Shown here: one piece after another, positions 56,478 to 64,000 of the stretch
Layout of the letters: each line of letters starts with the position of its first letter
Position numbering within the stretch: position 1 is the stretch's first letter
NCBI RefSeq assembly: GCF_017873565.1
Contig: NZ_JAGGKH010000006.1
Coordinates: 124,001 to 188,000, forward strand
DNA: 64,000 nucleotides
Source: Lederbergia galactosidilytica
Lineage (GTDB): Bacteria > Bacillota > Bacilli > Bacillales > Bacillaceae_C
Direction: 5' to 3'
The notes under the pieces: generated by a model
Seen by the model: only the letters and a program-made list of their open reading frames with translations
Databases searched by the model: none
Told to the model about the DNA's origin: nothing
Made by a program: the position numbers and the translations under genes

Positions 56478-57440
56478 TTAGATTTTATGAGCGGCTAGCC
56501 AGCCAGCTCCTACGATCCCAGCATCATTTCCCAGTTGTGCCAATACAATATTAGTAGAAGCAGAAGGTTTAAAAACATAACGGGTAAAAGCTTGTTCAAG
56601 TTCACTAATAAGAAAATCTCCCGCTTTTGAAACACCGCCCCCGATGACAATTCTCTCTGGATTAAAGATACCAACAATATCTGCTAATGCAATTCCTAAA
56701 TGGTCAGCCAATTCAGCAACTGTTTCTTTAGCTAAATCATCCCCTGCTTTAGCAGCATCAAAGATATCTTTTGCCGATAAATCTCCGTTCGCATGAAGTT
56801 TCTCCTTTAACACCGAATCTCCTTCATAGACAGCTAAATTATCTTTGGCTGATCGAACGATCCCTGTCGCGGAAGCAACTGTTTCTAAACAGCCACTTTT
56901 TCCACAATTACACATATAGCCACCTTGGGGTACTGAGGTAATATGACCAATCTCCCCAGCTGCTCCATTTGCTCCATGGATAATATCTCCACCCACAATT
57001 ACTCCACCGCCAACACCTGTACCAAGTGTAACACAGATAAGGTTTTTGGCTCCTGAGCCGGCCCCTTTCCACATTTCTCCTAGTGCAGCCACATTCGCAT
57101 CATTTTCAATTACCGCGGGAACGCCTAGCGCTTCTTCGACAAGGTCGCGAAGTGGAAAATTGTCCCCCCAGCCAATATTAACGGCTCCGCCAAGCAGGCC
57201 TTTTTCTTGATCAACCGGACCAGGTGCTCCAACACCAACAGATTTTAAAGATTCATATGGGATTTCTAACTCTTCAAGCTTATCTGTCACAGCTTTTTTT
57301 ATATCTGCAAATATTCCTTTTCCTGCATCCGCTTTATTAGTTGGGATCTCCCACTTAGTTATAATCTCACCCTGCTCTGTGAGAAAAGCCAATTTAATTG
57401 TAGTTCCTCCAATATCAATCCCTGCTAAAATTTCTTTCAT
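56478..57440 (-). CDS. glcK: Glucokinase (ROK family)
   Basis: 320-residue cytoplasmic kinase that phosphorylates glucose with ATP. N-terminal GIDIGGTTIKLA phosphate loop, ENDANVAALGE with catalytic Asp, GTGVGGGVI, and the ROK zinc motif CNCGKSGCLE near residue 180. ATG at 57440 is chosen because GGGG lies six bases before it; an ATG two codons earlier is too close. It follows yqgQ with a short overlap. Confidence 0.95.
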   Translation of the reverse strand: MKEILAGIDIGGTTIKLAFLTEQGEIITKWEIPTNKADAGKGIFADIKKAVTDKLEELEIPYESLKSVGVGAPGPVDQEKGLLGGAVNIGWGDNFPLRDLVEEALGVPAVIENDANVAALGEMWKGAGSGAKNLICVTLGTGVGGGVIVGGDIIHGANGAAGEIGHITSVPQGGYMCNCGKSGCLETVASATGIVRSAKDNLAVYEGDSVLKEKLHANGDLSAKDIFDAAKAGDDLAKETVAELADHLGIALADIVGIFNPERIVIGGGVSKAGDFLISELEQAFTRYVFKPSASTNIVLAQLGNDAGIVGAGWLAAHKI

Positions 57441-57442
57441 TT

Positions 57443-57658
57443 TCATCCCCTACTTTTCTTTCTATTCTTTTTTTCTTGAACCATTTCATTTTTCAACACC
57501 AATAGAGCTGCATGCATATCTTCTTTGGAAATAAGTCCAGATAAGTACAGTTCTTTTATTTCTGTTTCCATCATTTCCATATCAAGAATGCGGTCACCCA
57601 TATAAAGAAAATGACCAAATCTCTTTAGTAATTGTTGAACATCATAAAAATTTTTCAT
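57443..57658 (-). CDS. yqgQ: YqgQ family protein (DUF910)
   Basis: 71 residues, predicted helical; YDVQQLLKRFGHFLYMGDR is the family opening. Function unknown. It is cotranscribed with glcK and downstream of the rhomboid gene, as in B. subtilis. Start ATG 57658 follows GGGATGAAGA. Confidence 0.88.
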   Translation of the reverse strand: MKNFYDVQQLLKRFGHFLYMGDRILDMEMMETEIKELYLSGLISKEDMHAALLVLKNEMVQEKKNRKKSRG

Positions 57659-57725
57659 TCTTCATCCCATCATTATATAGCGTGCTCAATTAGCCGTTAC
57701 TGGTAGACTTATTAAACACCTCTTA

Positions 57726-58883
57726 TTAAAAAATAACATGATAGCCGTAGTATAACATGAAAGTCGTTAAGACCCCTAGTATTATCATAAAAGTTATCTG
57801 GTTTTTCACTTTTTTATTGTTTGGGAGGTGAACGAGGCCAGAAGTAAGAAATCCTCCAATTAATCCACCAATATGTCCATGATAATCAATCCCTGGAACA
57901 ATAAAACCAATTATTAAATTTAGCGCAATGAGAAATAGGACATTTTTACCGATCGTTCGAAAAAATATTTGTGGAAAGGCAAAGCCAACATAAAGCAAAG
58001 CTCCAAAACAACCAAAAATAGCTCCACTTGCCCCAGCGGCGATATTTTGGTTGAAAACAAAACTAAAAAGCGTTCCCATAAATCCGGAGATTAAATAAAT
58101 CCCAATAAATCGAATTCTTCCGAATATCCGTTCCACAGCTGTTCCAAGGTAATAAAGTGCCAGTGTATTCATAAATAAATGCAGTATGCCAATGTGAAGA
58201 AAAATAGGCGTAATCAAACGCCACCATTCCCCCTGAATGATAAGCGGAGAATATTTAGCTCCGAAGTCAATCAATGTCTCAGGGTTTGTACTTCCACCAT
58301 AATGTTCTAACAAAATAAACATAATAACTTGTATCAAGATCAAGATATATGTAAATAGTGGCCTAGCTACAGAGAAAAACTTTTGATCGGCTTTTTCTTG
58401 TTGTGCTGCCTTGTTTAAAACAGCTTGTGCCAACAGTAGCACATCTGCCTGTTGATATTCATTTTTCAGCCATAAGTCAGGCTTCTTTCCGAAAAAATCT
58501 GCTAATTTGCTCGTTGAGGTTGGATCTTCCTTTGTTATAAATAAGCTCAAAATTTTTGTTTTTCCTTTTATTACTTGGTCAGGAAGTGGCTCTCCAACCG
58601 GTAGAAATTCCGTTATATACAAGTTCAATATATTTAAATTTCTAGTAAATAGATGCCTCCGTAACCTCTCTCCTTGTTCTGCAGTTTGCTGTTGGTCACG
58701 ATTGAAGCGATTAGACCAAGCGATATTCGAAAGAACGAGACGAATAATGCGGGCTGAATGATTCTGTCTATTTTCTAACCAGATTTCAGTATGATTTTTA
58801 TTAATCCGTAGTAAACGATAGTTACATTCATCCATAAAGAAATAGGTCAAGCGCCAAAACAAAAAATGATCTCGTCCAGTCAA
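57726..58883 (-). CDS. gluP: Rhomboid intramembrane protease GluP/YqgP, C-terminal TPR missing
   Basis: 385 residues: an N-terminal cytosolic domain (1-170), then six to seven membrane helices. Catalytic Ser286 in GASG and His337 in HIGG are present, and the HLFMNT motif lies near residue 235. B. subtilis GluP has about 507 residues with TPR repeats at the C-terminus; here the protein ends right after a final membrane helix. In B. subtilis it cleaves the magnesium transporter MgtE with FtsH help. Start TTG 58883 follows AAGGG. Confidence 0.9.
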   Translation of the reverse strand: MTGRDHFLFWRLTYFFMDECNYRLLRINKNHTEIWLENRQNHSARIIRLVLSNIAWSNRFNRDQQQTAEQGERLRRHLFTRNLNILNLYITEFLPVGEPLPDQVIKGKTKILSLFITKEDPTSTSKLADFFGKKPDLWLKNEYQQADVLLLAQAVLNKAAQQEKADQKFFSVARPLFTYILILIQVIMFILLEHYGGSTNPETLIDFGAKYSPLIIQGEWWRLITPIFLHIGILHLFMNTLALYYLGTAVERIFGRIRFIGIYLISGFMGTLFSFVFNQNIAAGASGAIFGCFGALLYVGFAFPQIFFRTIGKNVLFLIALNLIIGFIVPGIDYHGHIGGLIGGFLTSGLVHLPNNKKVKNQITFMIILGVLTTFMLYYGYHVIF

Positions 58884-59010
58884 AGCGTTTTCCCTTCTTT
58901 CACCTAACCTAGATACTCTTTCTTATTTTACTATAGCAGAAATAAAAAGAAGTGGAAAATCCAACCTTTATAAAATAAAGCTTTCCTAAATAACAAAGAT
59001 TTCATTTGCT

Positions 59011-59154
59011 TCAACTAGATGCTTTCACCCACAAGTTCAAGGCTAGTCTTCTTAAGTAACGATTATATCTGAGCGAATAGATAATCTTTTCTCGAAAGCG
59101 AATGATAATCGCAGCGAGTATAAATATTGTACAAAAGCGAAAAAACGAATTCAT
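59011..59154 (-). CDS. YqgO-like small membrane protein
   Basis: 47 residues: MNSFFRFCTIFILAAIIIRF gives one membrane helix, followed by a basic tail rich in Arg and Tyr. GGAGGG lies nine bases upstream of ATG 59154. It lies between gluP and yqgN, where B. subtilis has the small yqgO. Sequence assignment to YqgO is by context and size only. Confidence 0.6.
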   Translation of the reverse strand: MNSFFRFCTIFILAAIIIRFREKIIYSLRYNRYLRRLALNLWVKASS

Positions 59155-59200
59155 CACAATAAACCCTCCTTAAAAATTATCATGTGATGAAATTTGCTTT

Positions 59201-59773
59201 TTATGCTTTATTTAAACAATCAATCAGCATACTATCAGTTACAATTTTTTGCACAGGCAAATCATAGTAATCAGTCGGTATTTTTTCTTTTATTTGTTTA
59301 GTAAAAGCAAGCGATACAGTATTCCCATGATAATCACTTAGGAAGCGATCATAAAAACCTCCACCAAAACCAAGACGGTAGCCCTCTTTTGTAAAAACCA
59401 ATCCTGGCACTATTAATAAATCGATCTCTTGTTTCAAGAACAGCTTTGTCTCTTTTGTATTCGGTTCATATAGATCCGAATATCCTTTTTCCATTTGTAA
59501 AAAAGACTCTATTTGATAAAACAACATTTCCTTTTGAAGCGGATCACTTTTAGGGATTGTGACTTTTTTTCCTTGTCTCCAAGCCATGCGAATAATCGAC
59601 CATGTGTCAACTTCAGGAAATCTGGATACAGTAATTCCAATTGTTTCGGCATTTTCCCAGTCTGTTGTTTTATATAATTGTTCACCTATTTGATAGGATA
59701 GATGAGCATATTGCAAGTAATCTAACTCCCGCAAGTCCTGCGTCATTTGCCTTCTCATAAGTTTTTTATTCAT
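59201..59773 (-). CDS. yqgN: 5-formyltetrahydrofolate cyclo-ligase
   Basis: 190 residues. It converts 5-formyl- to 5,10-methenyl-tetrahydrofolate with ATP. The C-terminal signature LIVPGLVFTKEGYRLGFGGGFYDRFL is complete, and the N-terminus has the KKLMRRQM basic ATP-site motif. The ATG at 59773 follows AGGAG; the longer frame upstream overlaps the rpmG terminator. Confidence 0.93.
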   Translation of the reverse strand: MNKKLMRRQMTQDLRELDYLQYAHLSYQIGEQLYKTTDWENAETIGITVSRFPEVDTWSIIRMAWRQGKKVTIPKSDPLQKEMLFYQIESFLQMEKGYSDLYEPNTKETKLFLKQEIDLLIVPGLVFTKEGYRLGFGGGFYDRFLSDYHGNTVSLAFTKQIKEKIPTDYYDLPVQKIVTDSMLIDCLNKA

Positions 59774-59801
59774 ACTATATCTCCTAAATAAACCTTCTAG
59801 A

Positions 59802-59850
59802 TAAAAAAACGCCAGGATCACTGGATTCCCAATGGTTCTGACGTTTTTTA
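59802..59850 (-). terminator. Terminator of rpmG
   Basis: On the minus strand AAAAACGTCAG pairs with CTGGCGTTTTT across a long, partly paired loop, with a T-run. It lies between rpmG and yqgN. Confidence 0.72.
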
Positions 59851-59857
59851 CAACCAA

Positions 59858-60007
59858 TTATTTTGTTTCCCTGTGCAAAGTAACACGTTTTTCTCTGGGA
59901 CAATATTTTTTCAACTCAAGACGGTCAGGGTTATTACGCTTGTTTTTTGTTGAAATATAGTTACGCTCACTGCATTCTGTGCAAGCTAATGTAATATTAA
60001 CGCGCAT
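59858..60007 (-). CDS. rpmG: Ribosomal protein L33
   Basis: 49 residues: [20 protein letters not shown] then [20 protein letters not shown] and RVTLHRETK. The two cysteine pairs have the pattern CxxC early (Cys9, Cys12) and a single Cys later (YCP), so one Cys of the second zinc pair is replaced (PREKRV); this is a partial or zinc-free C- form. Start ATG 60007 follows GGAGGG. It was below common length cutoffs. Confidence 0.95.
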   Translation of the reverse strand: MRVNITLACTECSERNYISTKNKRNNPDRLELKKYCPREKRVTLHRETK

Positions 60008-60536
60008 GTCTTTCCCTCCAAACTAAGTACATTCTCACTGTCCATACGACTTTTATATAATAGCACTAAAACCTGAGAAATTCCAGTTCCATTTTAGCAA
60101 AGTTTTCATCTTTATTCTGTAGCAGCTTCTCCCAATTAGCTTTTCAGCTTACTCTCACCTAAAAATCCAATGTACAAAACAAAGATTTGTAACAAATCTT
60201 CATTCATTCTTTATTTTTAATCTGATAAATACAATGGTTTACGCAATGAAATCTTTCTAGACTTAGACATATAGTCTTAAAGAAATGGTAGATTTTGTCG
60301 ATATATGTTATAAATATAAGGAAAGAGTCCCGTTTGAACAACATATTTTTGGGGCTAACAAAGCGGCATTAGAAATATCCAGAACCAAGAATTCCCAGAT
60401 AATTTTTGATTTCTATTAGATGTTCCCATAAACTAAGATCCTGTTGTATATGGTGTACAGTTAGAGAGCAAATGACTTAAAAGCATATATTTTAAAAACG
60501 AAAAATTTGTTTGGACAAATCCATTTGAGGTGAACT
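60008..60536. other. 530-base gene-free region between rpmG and the small membrane gene
   Basis: It contains the divergent promoters, presumably, but no -35/-10 pair of high quality was picked by eye. No RNA motif recognised. Confidence 0.35.
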
Positions 60537-60914
60537 ATGAATACTTTGATCATTATTTTATTTTCGTTATCTATCCTACTTTTACTCATCTCCCTTTTCC
60601 AACCCGACCGAACAAAGGGATTAGAAAAAGAGTTAGAACAAGTATCGATGAAACTTTTACAAGAAAATTATTTACTAAAAAAAAGAGTTAAAGTATTGGA
60701 GGAGGAACTATTAGTAACAGACTTATCAGAGTCTCTCCCACTGAAGGAGCCGATCAATAAACCGAATGAAATATTAAAAAACCAAGTGATTGCCCTCTAT
60801 CATCAAGGTTTGGATCTCGGACAAATTTCTAGGCAATCCTCTTTATCAATCGATAAGGTTCAACAGATTATTGCATCCTATGAGTCAAACTTAGGAGGAG
60901 ATTATCGTGGATAA
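60537..60914 (+). CDS. Membrane-anchored protein with coiled coil and C-terminal HTH-like segment
   Basis: 125 residues: one N-terminal membrane helix (2-21), a coiled-coil segment (about 28-60), and a C-terminal HTH-like stretch (NQVIALYHQGLDLGQISRQS...). I do not know its function; its place suggests a YqzD-like protein but I am not sure. It overlaps the next gene by eight bases, so both are cotranscribed. Confidence 0.7.
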   Translation: MNTLIIILFSLSILLLLISLFQPDRTKGLEKELEQVSMKLLQENYLLKKRVKVLEEELLVTDLSESLPLKEPINKPNEILKNQVIALYHQGLDLGQISRQSSLSIDKVQQIIASYESNLGGDYRG

Positions 60915-61368
60915 AAGAGGAACGAGAGGGTTAGCCATCGGCCTCCTCCTCTCAGCTATCTGTATATTTGCTTTCCAATATTTAAATCTTAAAGATACCG
61001 AGCCTAGCACCCCAACTACTAATACGAATATCAATGAAGCGAAACTTGAAAAATTGCAAAATGAGGTGCAAGATTGGCAAACAAAATATGAAGAACTAGA
61101 AAAAAAGCAAATAAATGAAAAGAAAAAAGAAGCAGCAGAAGAAGATAAAGAGGAACCAACAAGTGTTGAAATTCTCATTAAAGAGGGCATGTCATCAAAA
61201 GAAATCAGCGATCAATTGGCAGCAGCAGGGATTGTTCATGATTCAGAGGATTTCAATGATTATTTAGAAGCAAAAGAATTACAAACCAAAGTCCGTACAG
61301 GGAAATTTAAGATGGATAAGGACCTATCTTATCAAGAAATTTCTGAAATCCTCACAAGGCAAAAATAA
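60907..61368 (+). CDS. Membrane-anchored protein with MltG/YceG-type N-subdomain
   Basis: 153 residues: a membrane helix (7-25), an acidic/lysine coiled coil (40-85), and a C-terminal domain of about 65 residues (EILIKEGMSSKEISDQLAAAGIV...) that resembles the LysM-like subdomain of MltG/YceG but lacks the catalytic part. It could bind glycan or partners rather than cut. Possibly YqzC. Starts with GTG 60907 after GGAGGA. Confidence 0.75.
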   Translation: MDKRGTRGLAIGLLLSAICIFAFQYLNLKDTEPSTPTTNTNINEAKLEKLQNEVQDWQTKYEELEKKQINEKKKEAAEEDKEEPTSVEILIKEGMSSKEISDQLAAAGIVHDSEDFNDYLEAKELQTKVRTGKFKMDKDLSYQEISEILTRQK

Positions 61369-61377
61369 CAGTTAAAC

Positions 61378-61424
61378 ATCGAAGAAGCCTGACATTCAGT
61401 TTGTAAATGTCAGGCTTCTTTTTA
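61378..61424. terminator. Bidirectional terminator between the small membrane gene and pbpA
   Basis: AAGAAGCCTGACATT and AATGTCAGGCTTCTT form a perfect 15-bp stem with a 9-base loop; T-rich on both strands. Confidence 0.92.
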
Positions 61425-63473
61425 TTTTGCTCTTTCTTTTTGTAAATCGAAATAAGCTTTCATAACACGTTTGCCAATATCTGAATTAATTTTATTCTCA
61501 GTACTACCATTCAAATAAGCGGAAGGGACAATAATCGACATCGCGATTTCTGGATTTTCATAAGGCGCATAAGCAACTAAAGATAAATTCCACACACTTT
61601 TGCCTTGGTCGAATGTCTCCGCAGTTCCTGTTTTAGCGGCAATGCGAAGGTTTTTATACTCGCCCTGTCCTAAGGCTGTTCCGGTCCCACCACTTGAGTG
61701 GACAACACGCCAAAACCCTTCTTGAACACTTTTAATTTCATTTTCTGTTGCATCAATTCGATTTAACACTTTCGATTGAACTTCTTGGGCAATTGGTCCA
61801 AGTTTTTCATCTTCATTTCCTGGTTCCCGAATTTCCTTAACAATATGTGGTTGCATTCGATTGCCACCATTTGCAATTGTTGAGACATATTGTGCAAGCT
61901 GTAAGTTAGTAAATGTATCAAATTGTCCAATAGCAAAGTCCAACGCTTTACCAGCTTCGTTCGTTTTTGGGTCTCCCTTATATCCAGACATTTCACCTGG
62001 CAAGTCAATTCCAGTCATTGTACCCAATCCAAATTGACTAAAGTAATAACGCATTTTTTCAAACGCCTTTACTTTGTCAATTCCTAAGTAATCACCACGT
62101 TGATATTGATATCCCCCAATAAGCATTGCCGTTTTAAACATATAAACGTTTGAAGATTTCATTAAGGCTGTTTTCTCATCCATGGATTGATTACAGCAAC
62201 CACCATTGAACCAAGAACTTTTTTTTGTACCATCTTTAAAAATCAACGGTTCATCCAATATCCATTTACCCGGATGATTCACCCCGGTCATAAATCCGGT
62301 TAATACTGTAGCACCTTTCACCGCAGATCCCGGAACATAAGCAGTAGTGAAGTTACCAGATGCAAAATCCCGGAGCACATATTTTTTTTCATCTTCATCA
62401 TACGTATATTGTTTCCCAGATAAGGCGAGTATCTCCCCTGTATTAGGATCCATTAAGGTGACAAAAGCTCGATCTAATAATTGAGTACCATATTTCGCTT
62501 TTGTTTTGCGTAATTCTTCTTCAATAATTTGATCGACCTTTTGTTGTAATTCCATATCTATTGTAAGTACAAGATCTTTGCCCCGTGCTCCTTCTGAAAC
62601 CAATTCTGTTTCCAGAATTTGTCCCGATTTGGTTACATTTTTCACTTTTTCTTTTTGGCCTTGTAAAACATCCTCATACTGTAACTCCAGATAACTTTTC
62701 CCTACCCGATCACTACGGCTATAGCCATGAGCTTCATAATAGTCTAATTTTTCCGCTGGGAGGCCGGAATTCACATTTCCTAAAATAGTCCGTAATGTAT
62801 CCTCAAATGGATAGATTCTTTCCCAATCCATTGTCGTGTCTACGCCAGGAAGAGAGTTTAAGTTTTCACTTACTCGAGCAAATTCTTCGAGTGAGACATC
62901 CTCATTTTTGACAATTTGCGGATCAAGTGCATAGCCCTTCGTAAACTCTCGGTAAATGGCCAATACTTCTAAATCATCCTTCGAAAGCATCTTCAAATCC
63001 GCTTCTGTCACTCGCTCCCGTTGCAATTTGGCTGCTTCCTCATTCTTTAAATCTGCCCATTCTTTATCCGACAACTTTGCCTTTGCCTCATCAGGATGAA
63101 GGAGGATCCAAAAATCAATCTTATCTCTATCGGTAATTTTATCTGTTTCTTTCTCAATTAATTTAGCTAGTTTCTTTGCCGTTTCCAGTGTTTCTTCTTG
63201 ATTAAACTTTTTAGGAGCGGTATATGTAATCGCTCTTTCTGCTTGATTCTCTACCACTGGTCGGTGATCTCTATCATAGATCAAGCCCCTTGGTACACTT
63301 GTTTTAACCGTCACATCTTCTGTTCGATCCAGCTCTCGTTTCGCATCTTCCCCATGAACAATTTGCACATACCCTAGACGAAAAATTAAAACCGCAAAAA
63401 GAATAAAGACGGCAAAGAACAATAGATTAATCCGAAGTGGAATATGCGTCTTTTTTTTCTTATTCTTTCTCAA
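61422..63473 (-). CDS. pbpA: Penicillin-binding protein 2A-type transpeptidase
   Basis: 683-residue class B PBP cross-linking peptidoglycan outside the membrane. One N-terminal helix (residues 13-36), a PBP dimerisation domain, then the transpeptidase domain with SxxK (GSAVKGA), SxN (SSNVYM) and KTGTAE motifs. Start TTG at 63473, nine bases from GGAAGGG. In B. subtilis PbpA with PbpH supports rod shape. It converges with the upstream small membrane genes. Confidence 0.95.
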   Translation of the reverse strand: MRKNKKKKTHIPLRINLLFFAVFILFAVLIFRLGYVQIVHGEDAKRELDRTEDVTVKTSVPRGLIYDRDHRPVVENQAERAITYTAPKKFNQEETLETAKKLAKLIEKETDKITDRDKIDFWILLHPDEAKAKLSDKEWADLKNEEAAKLQRERVTEADLKMLSKDDLEVLAIYREFTKGYALDPQIVKNEDVSLEEFARVSENLNSLPGVDTTMDWERIYPFEDTLRTILGNVNSGLPAEKLDYYEAHGYSRSDRVGKSYLELQYEDVLQGQKEKVKNVTKSGQILETELVSEGARGKDLVLTIDMELQQKVDQIIEEELRKTKAKYGTQLLDRAFVTLMDPNTGEILALSGKQYTYDEDEKKYVLRDFASGNFTTAYVPGSAVKGATVLTGFMTGVNHPGKWILDEPLIFKDGTKKSSWFNGGCCNQSMDEKTALMKSSNVYMFKTAMLIGGYQYQRGDYLGIDKVKAFEKMRYYFSQFGLGTMTGIDLPGEMSGYKGDPKTNEAGKALDFAIGQFDTFTNLQLAQYVSTIANGGNRMQPHIVKEIREPGNEDEKLGPIAQEVQSKVLNRIDATENEIKSVQEGFWRVVHSSGGTGTALGQGEYKNLRIAAKTGTAETFDQGKSVWNLSLVAYAPYENPEIAMSIIVPSAYLNGSTENKINSDIGKRVMKAYFDLQKERAK

Positions 63474-63559
63474 CTGATCCAGCCCTTCCCCTTGTATTTT
63501 CTCTCTTTATTGTAAAAGAAAAACGGGTGAGAAGCCAGCGTTAATTAATACAAACACAA

Positions 63560-64000
63560 TTAAGCAAATTTCAGTTTTTGTAAAAGTAATGCCGCTAAAG
63601 TATGACCAATTCCAAATATTAACAGCATGGCCGGAATGGCTGTTGCTGGATTGATCAACTTTATCGCAATAATAAAAAGTAAAATCGATATTACTCTTCC
63701 TGAATTTAAAAATAACTCTTTTACAACTACATATTCAATCCGCAGTTCTGCAGCATTTCGACTTTTTCCAATCACATCATAGGTAATCGAAGAATAAGGA
63801 ACAAGCATTAATGGGTAGGCAATTCCAATGATAACTCCATAGATGAGCAACCTGATATAGGTGGGATCTATAAAGATTAAAAAGATCGCCACATACAAAA
63901 TCACACCACCAAGGATCATCACTTTCTTTCTCTTGTCCTTTTTTATTAACTTTGTCGCCACTGAATACATAATAAAAGCAGTCCCTGCATGAATCATACC
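63560..64000 (-). CDS. yqgE: MFS transporter, C-terminal half (cut by window edge)
   Basis: The 147 visible residues hold about four membrane helices of a major facilitator protein (VMILGGVILYVAIFLIFI, IYGVIIGIAYPLMLVPYS, VISILLFIIAIKLI, IPAMLLIFGIGHTLAALLLQ). The reading frame runs off the right end. Its place next to pbpA fits YqgE of B. subtilis. Substrate unknown. Confidence 0.8.
   Translation of the reverse strand, partial: GMIHAGTAFIMYSVATKLIKKDKRKKVMILGGVILYVAIFLIFIDPTYIRLLIYGVIIGIAYPLMLVPYSSITYDVIGKSRNAAELRIEYVVVKELFLNSGRVISILLFIIAIKLINPATAIPAMLLIFGIGHTLAALLLQKLKFA

Noticed and set aside
1-64000. CRISPR array, prophage or defence system
   Set aside because: No regularly spaced repeats, phage genes or known defence genes appear; the window is mostly conserved core chromosome.

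Overview
The window is a 64 kb chromosomal segment from a low-GC, endospore-forming member of the Bacillaceae. Spo0A, SpoIVB and a complete spoIIIA operon show that it sporulates. Gene order closely follows the yqg-yqh-yqi-yqj part of the Bacillus subtilis chromosome, read mostly on the minus strand. The comparison with B. subtilis comes from memory of family and gene order, not from a database search. The presence of an OLE RNA with its partner gene oapA, plus a B12-dependent ribonucleotide reductase, suggests an alkaliphilic, thermophilic or otherwise stress-adapted lineage. That is inference.

Layout from left to right. 1-3,400: a partial CheW-like gene, a YqjE-type peptidase, the tiny stressosome anchor gene prli42 on the opposite strand, an L,D-transpeptidase and bacilliredoxin BrxB. 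3,900-9,820: branched-chain amino acid catabolism (bcd-lpdV-bkdAA-bkdAB-bkdB) without the usual bkdR, ptb and buk. 10,000-17,230: yqzF, a GDPD phosphodiesterase, spo0A, spoIVB, recN, argR and a TlyA-type methyltransferase. 17,230-24,115: dxs, oapA, OLE RNA, ispA, xseB, xseA and folD. 24,470-27,320: nusB, yqhY, accC and accB. 27,460-32,610: spoIIIAH to spoIIIAA. 32,970-34,020: a decayed IS1182-type element and a GC-rich repeat, where yqhV would be expected. 34,080-38,390: efp, papA, aroQ, yqhR, yqhP and yqhO. 38,760-42,060: nrdJ with NrdR boxes, and yqhL. 42,675-45,960: yqhH, yqhG, yqzE and aroK. 46,020-49,780: the comG DNA-uptake operon. 50,100-64,000: yqgY, yqgX, yqgW, yqgU, a lipoteichoic acid synthase, glucokinase, rhomboid protease, yqgN, rpmG, two small membrane-anchored proteins, pbpA and a partial MFS gene.

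The outstanding element is the ~600-nt OLE RNA at about 19,776-20,381. It lies between ispA and oapA, is closed by a perfect 10-bp stem, has its own good SigA-type promoter, and follows a strong ispA terminator. OLE RNA is a known but still poorly understood membrane-associated ribonucleoprotein. Other points of note are three real small genes that a length-based ORF search misses (prli42, yqgW and a yqgO-like gene), overlapping divergent promoters for bcd and yqzF, a doubly NrdR-boxed nrdJ promoter, a possible C-rich small RNA near 3,690-3,780, and several locus-level gene losses relative to B. subtilis. No CRISPR array, tRNA, rRNA, prophage or obvious defence island was seen.
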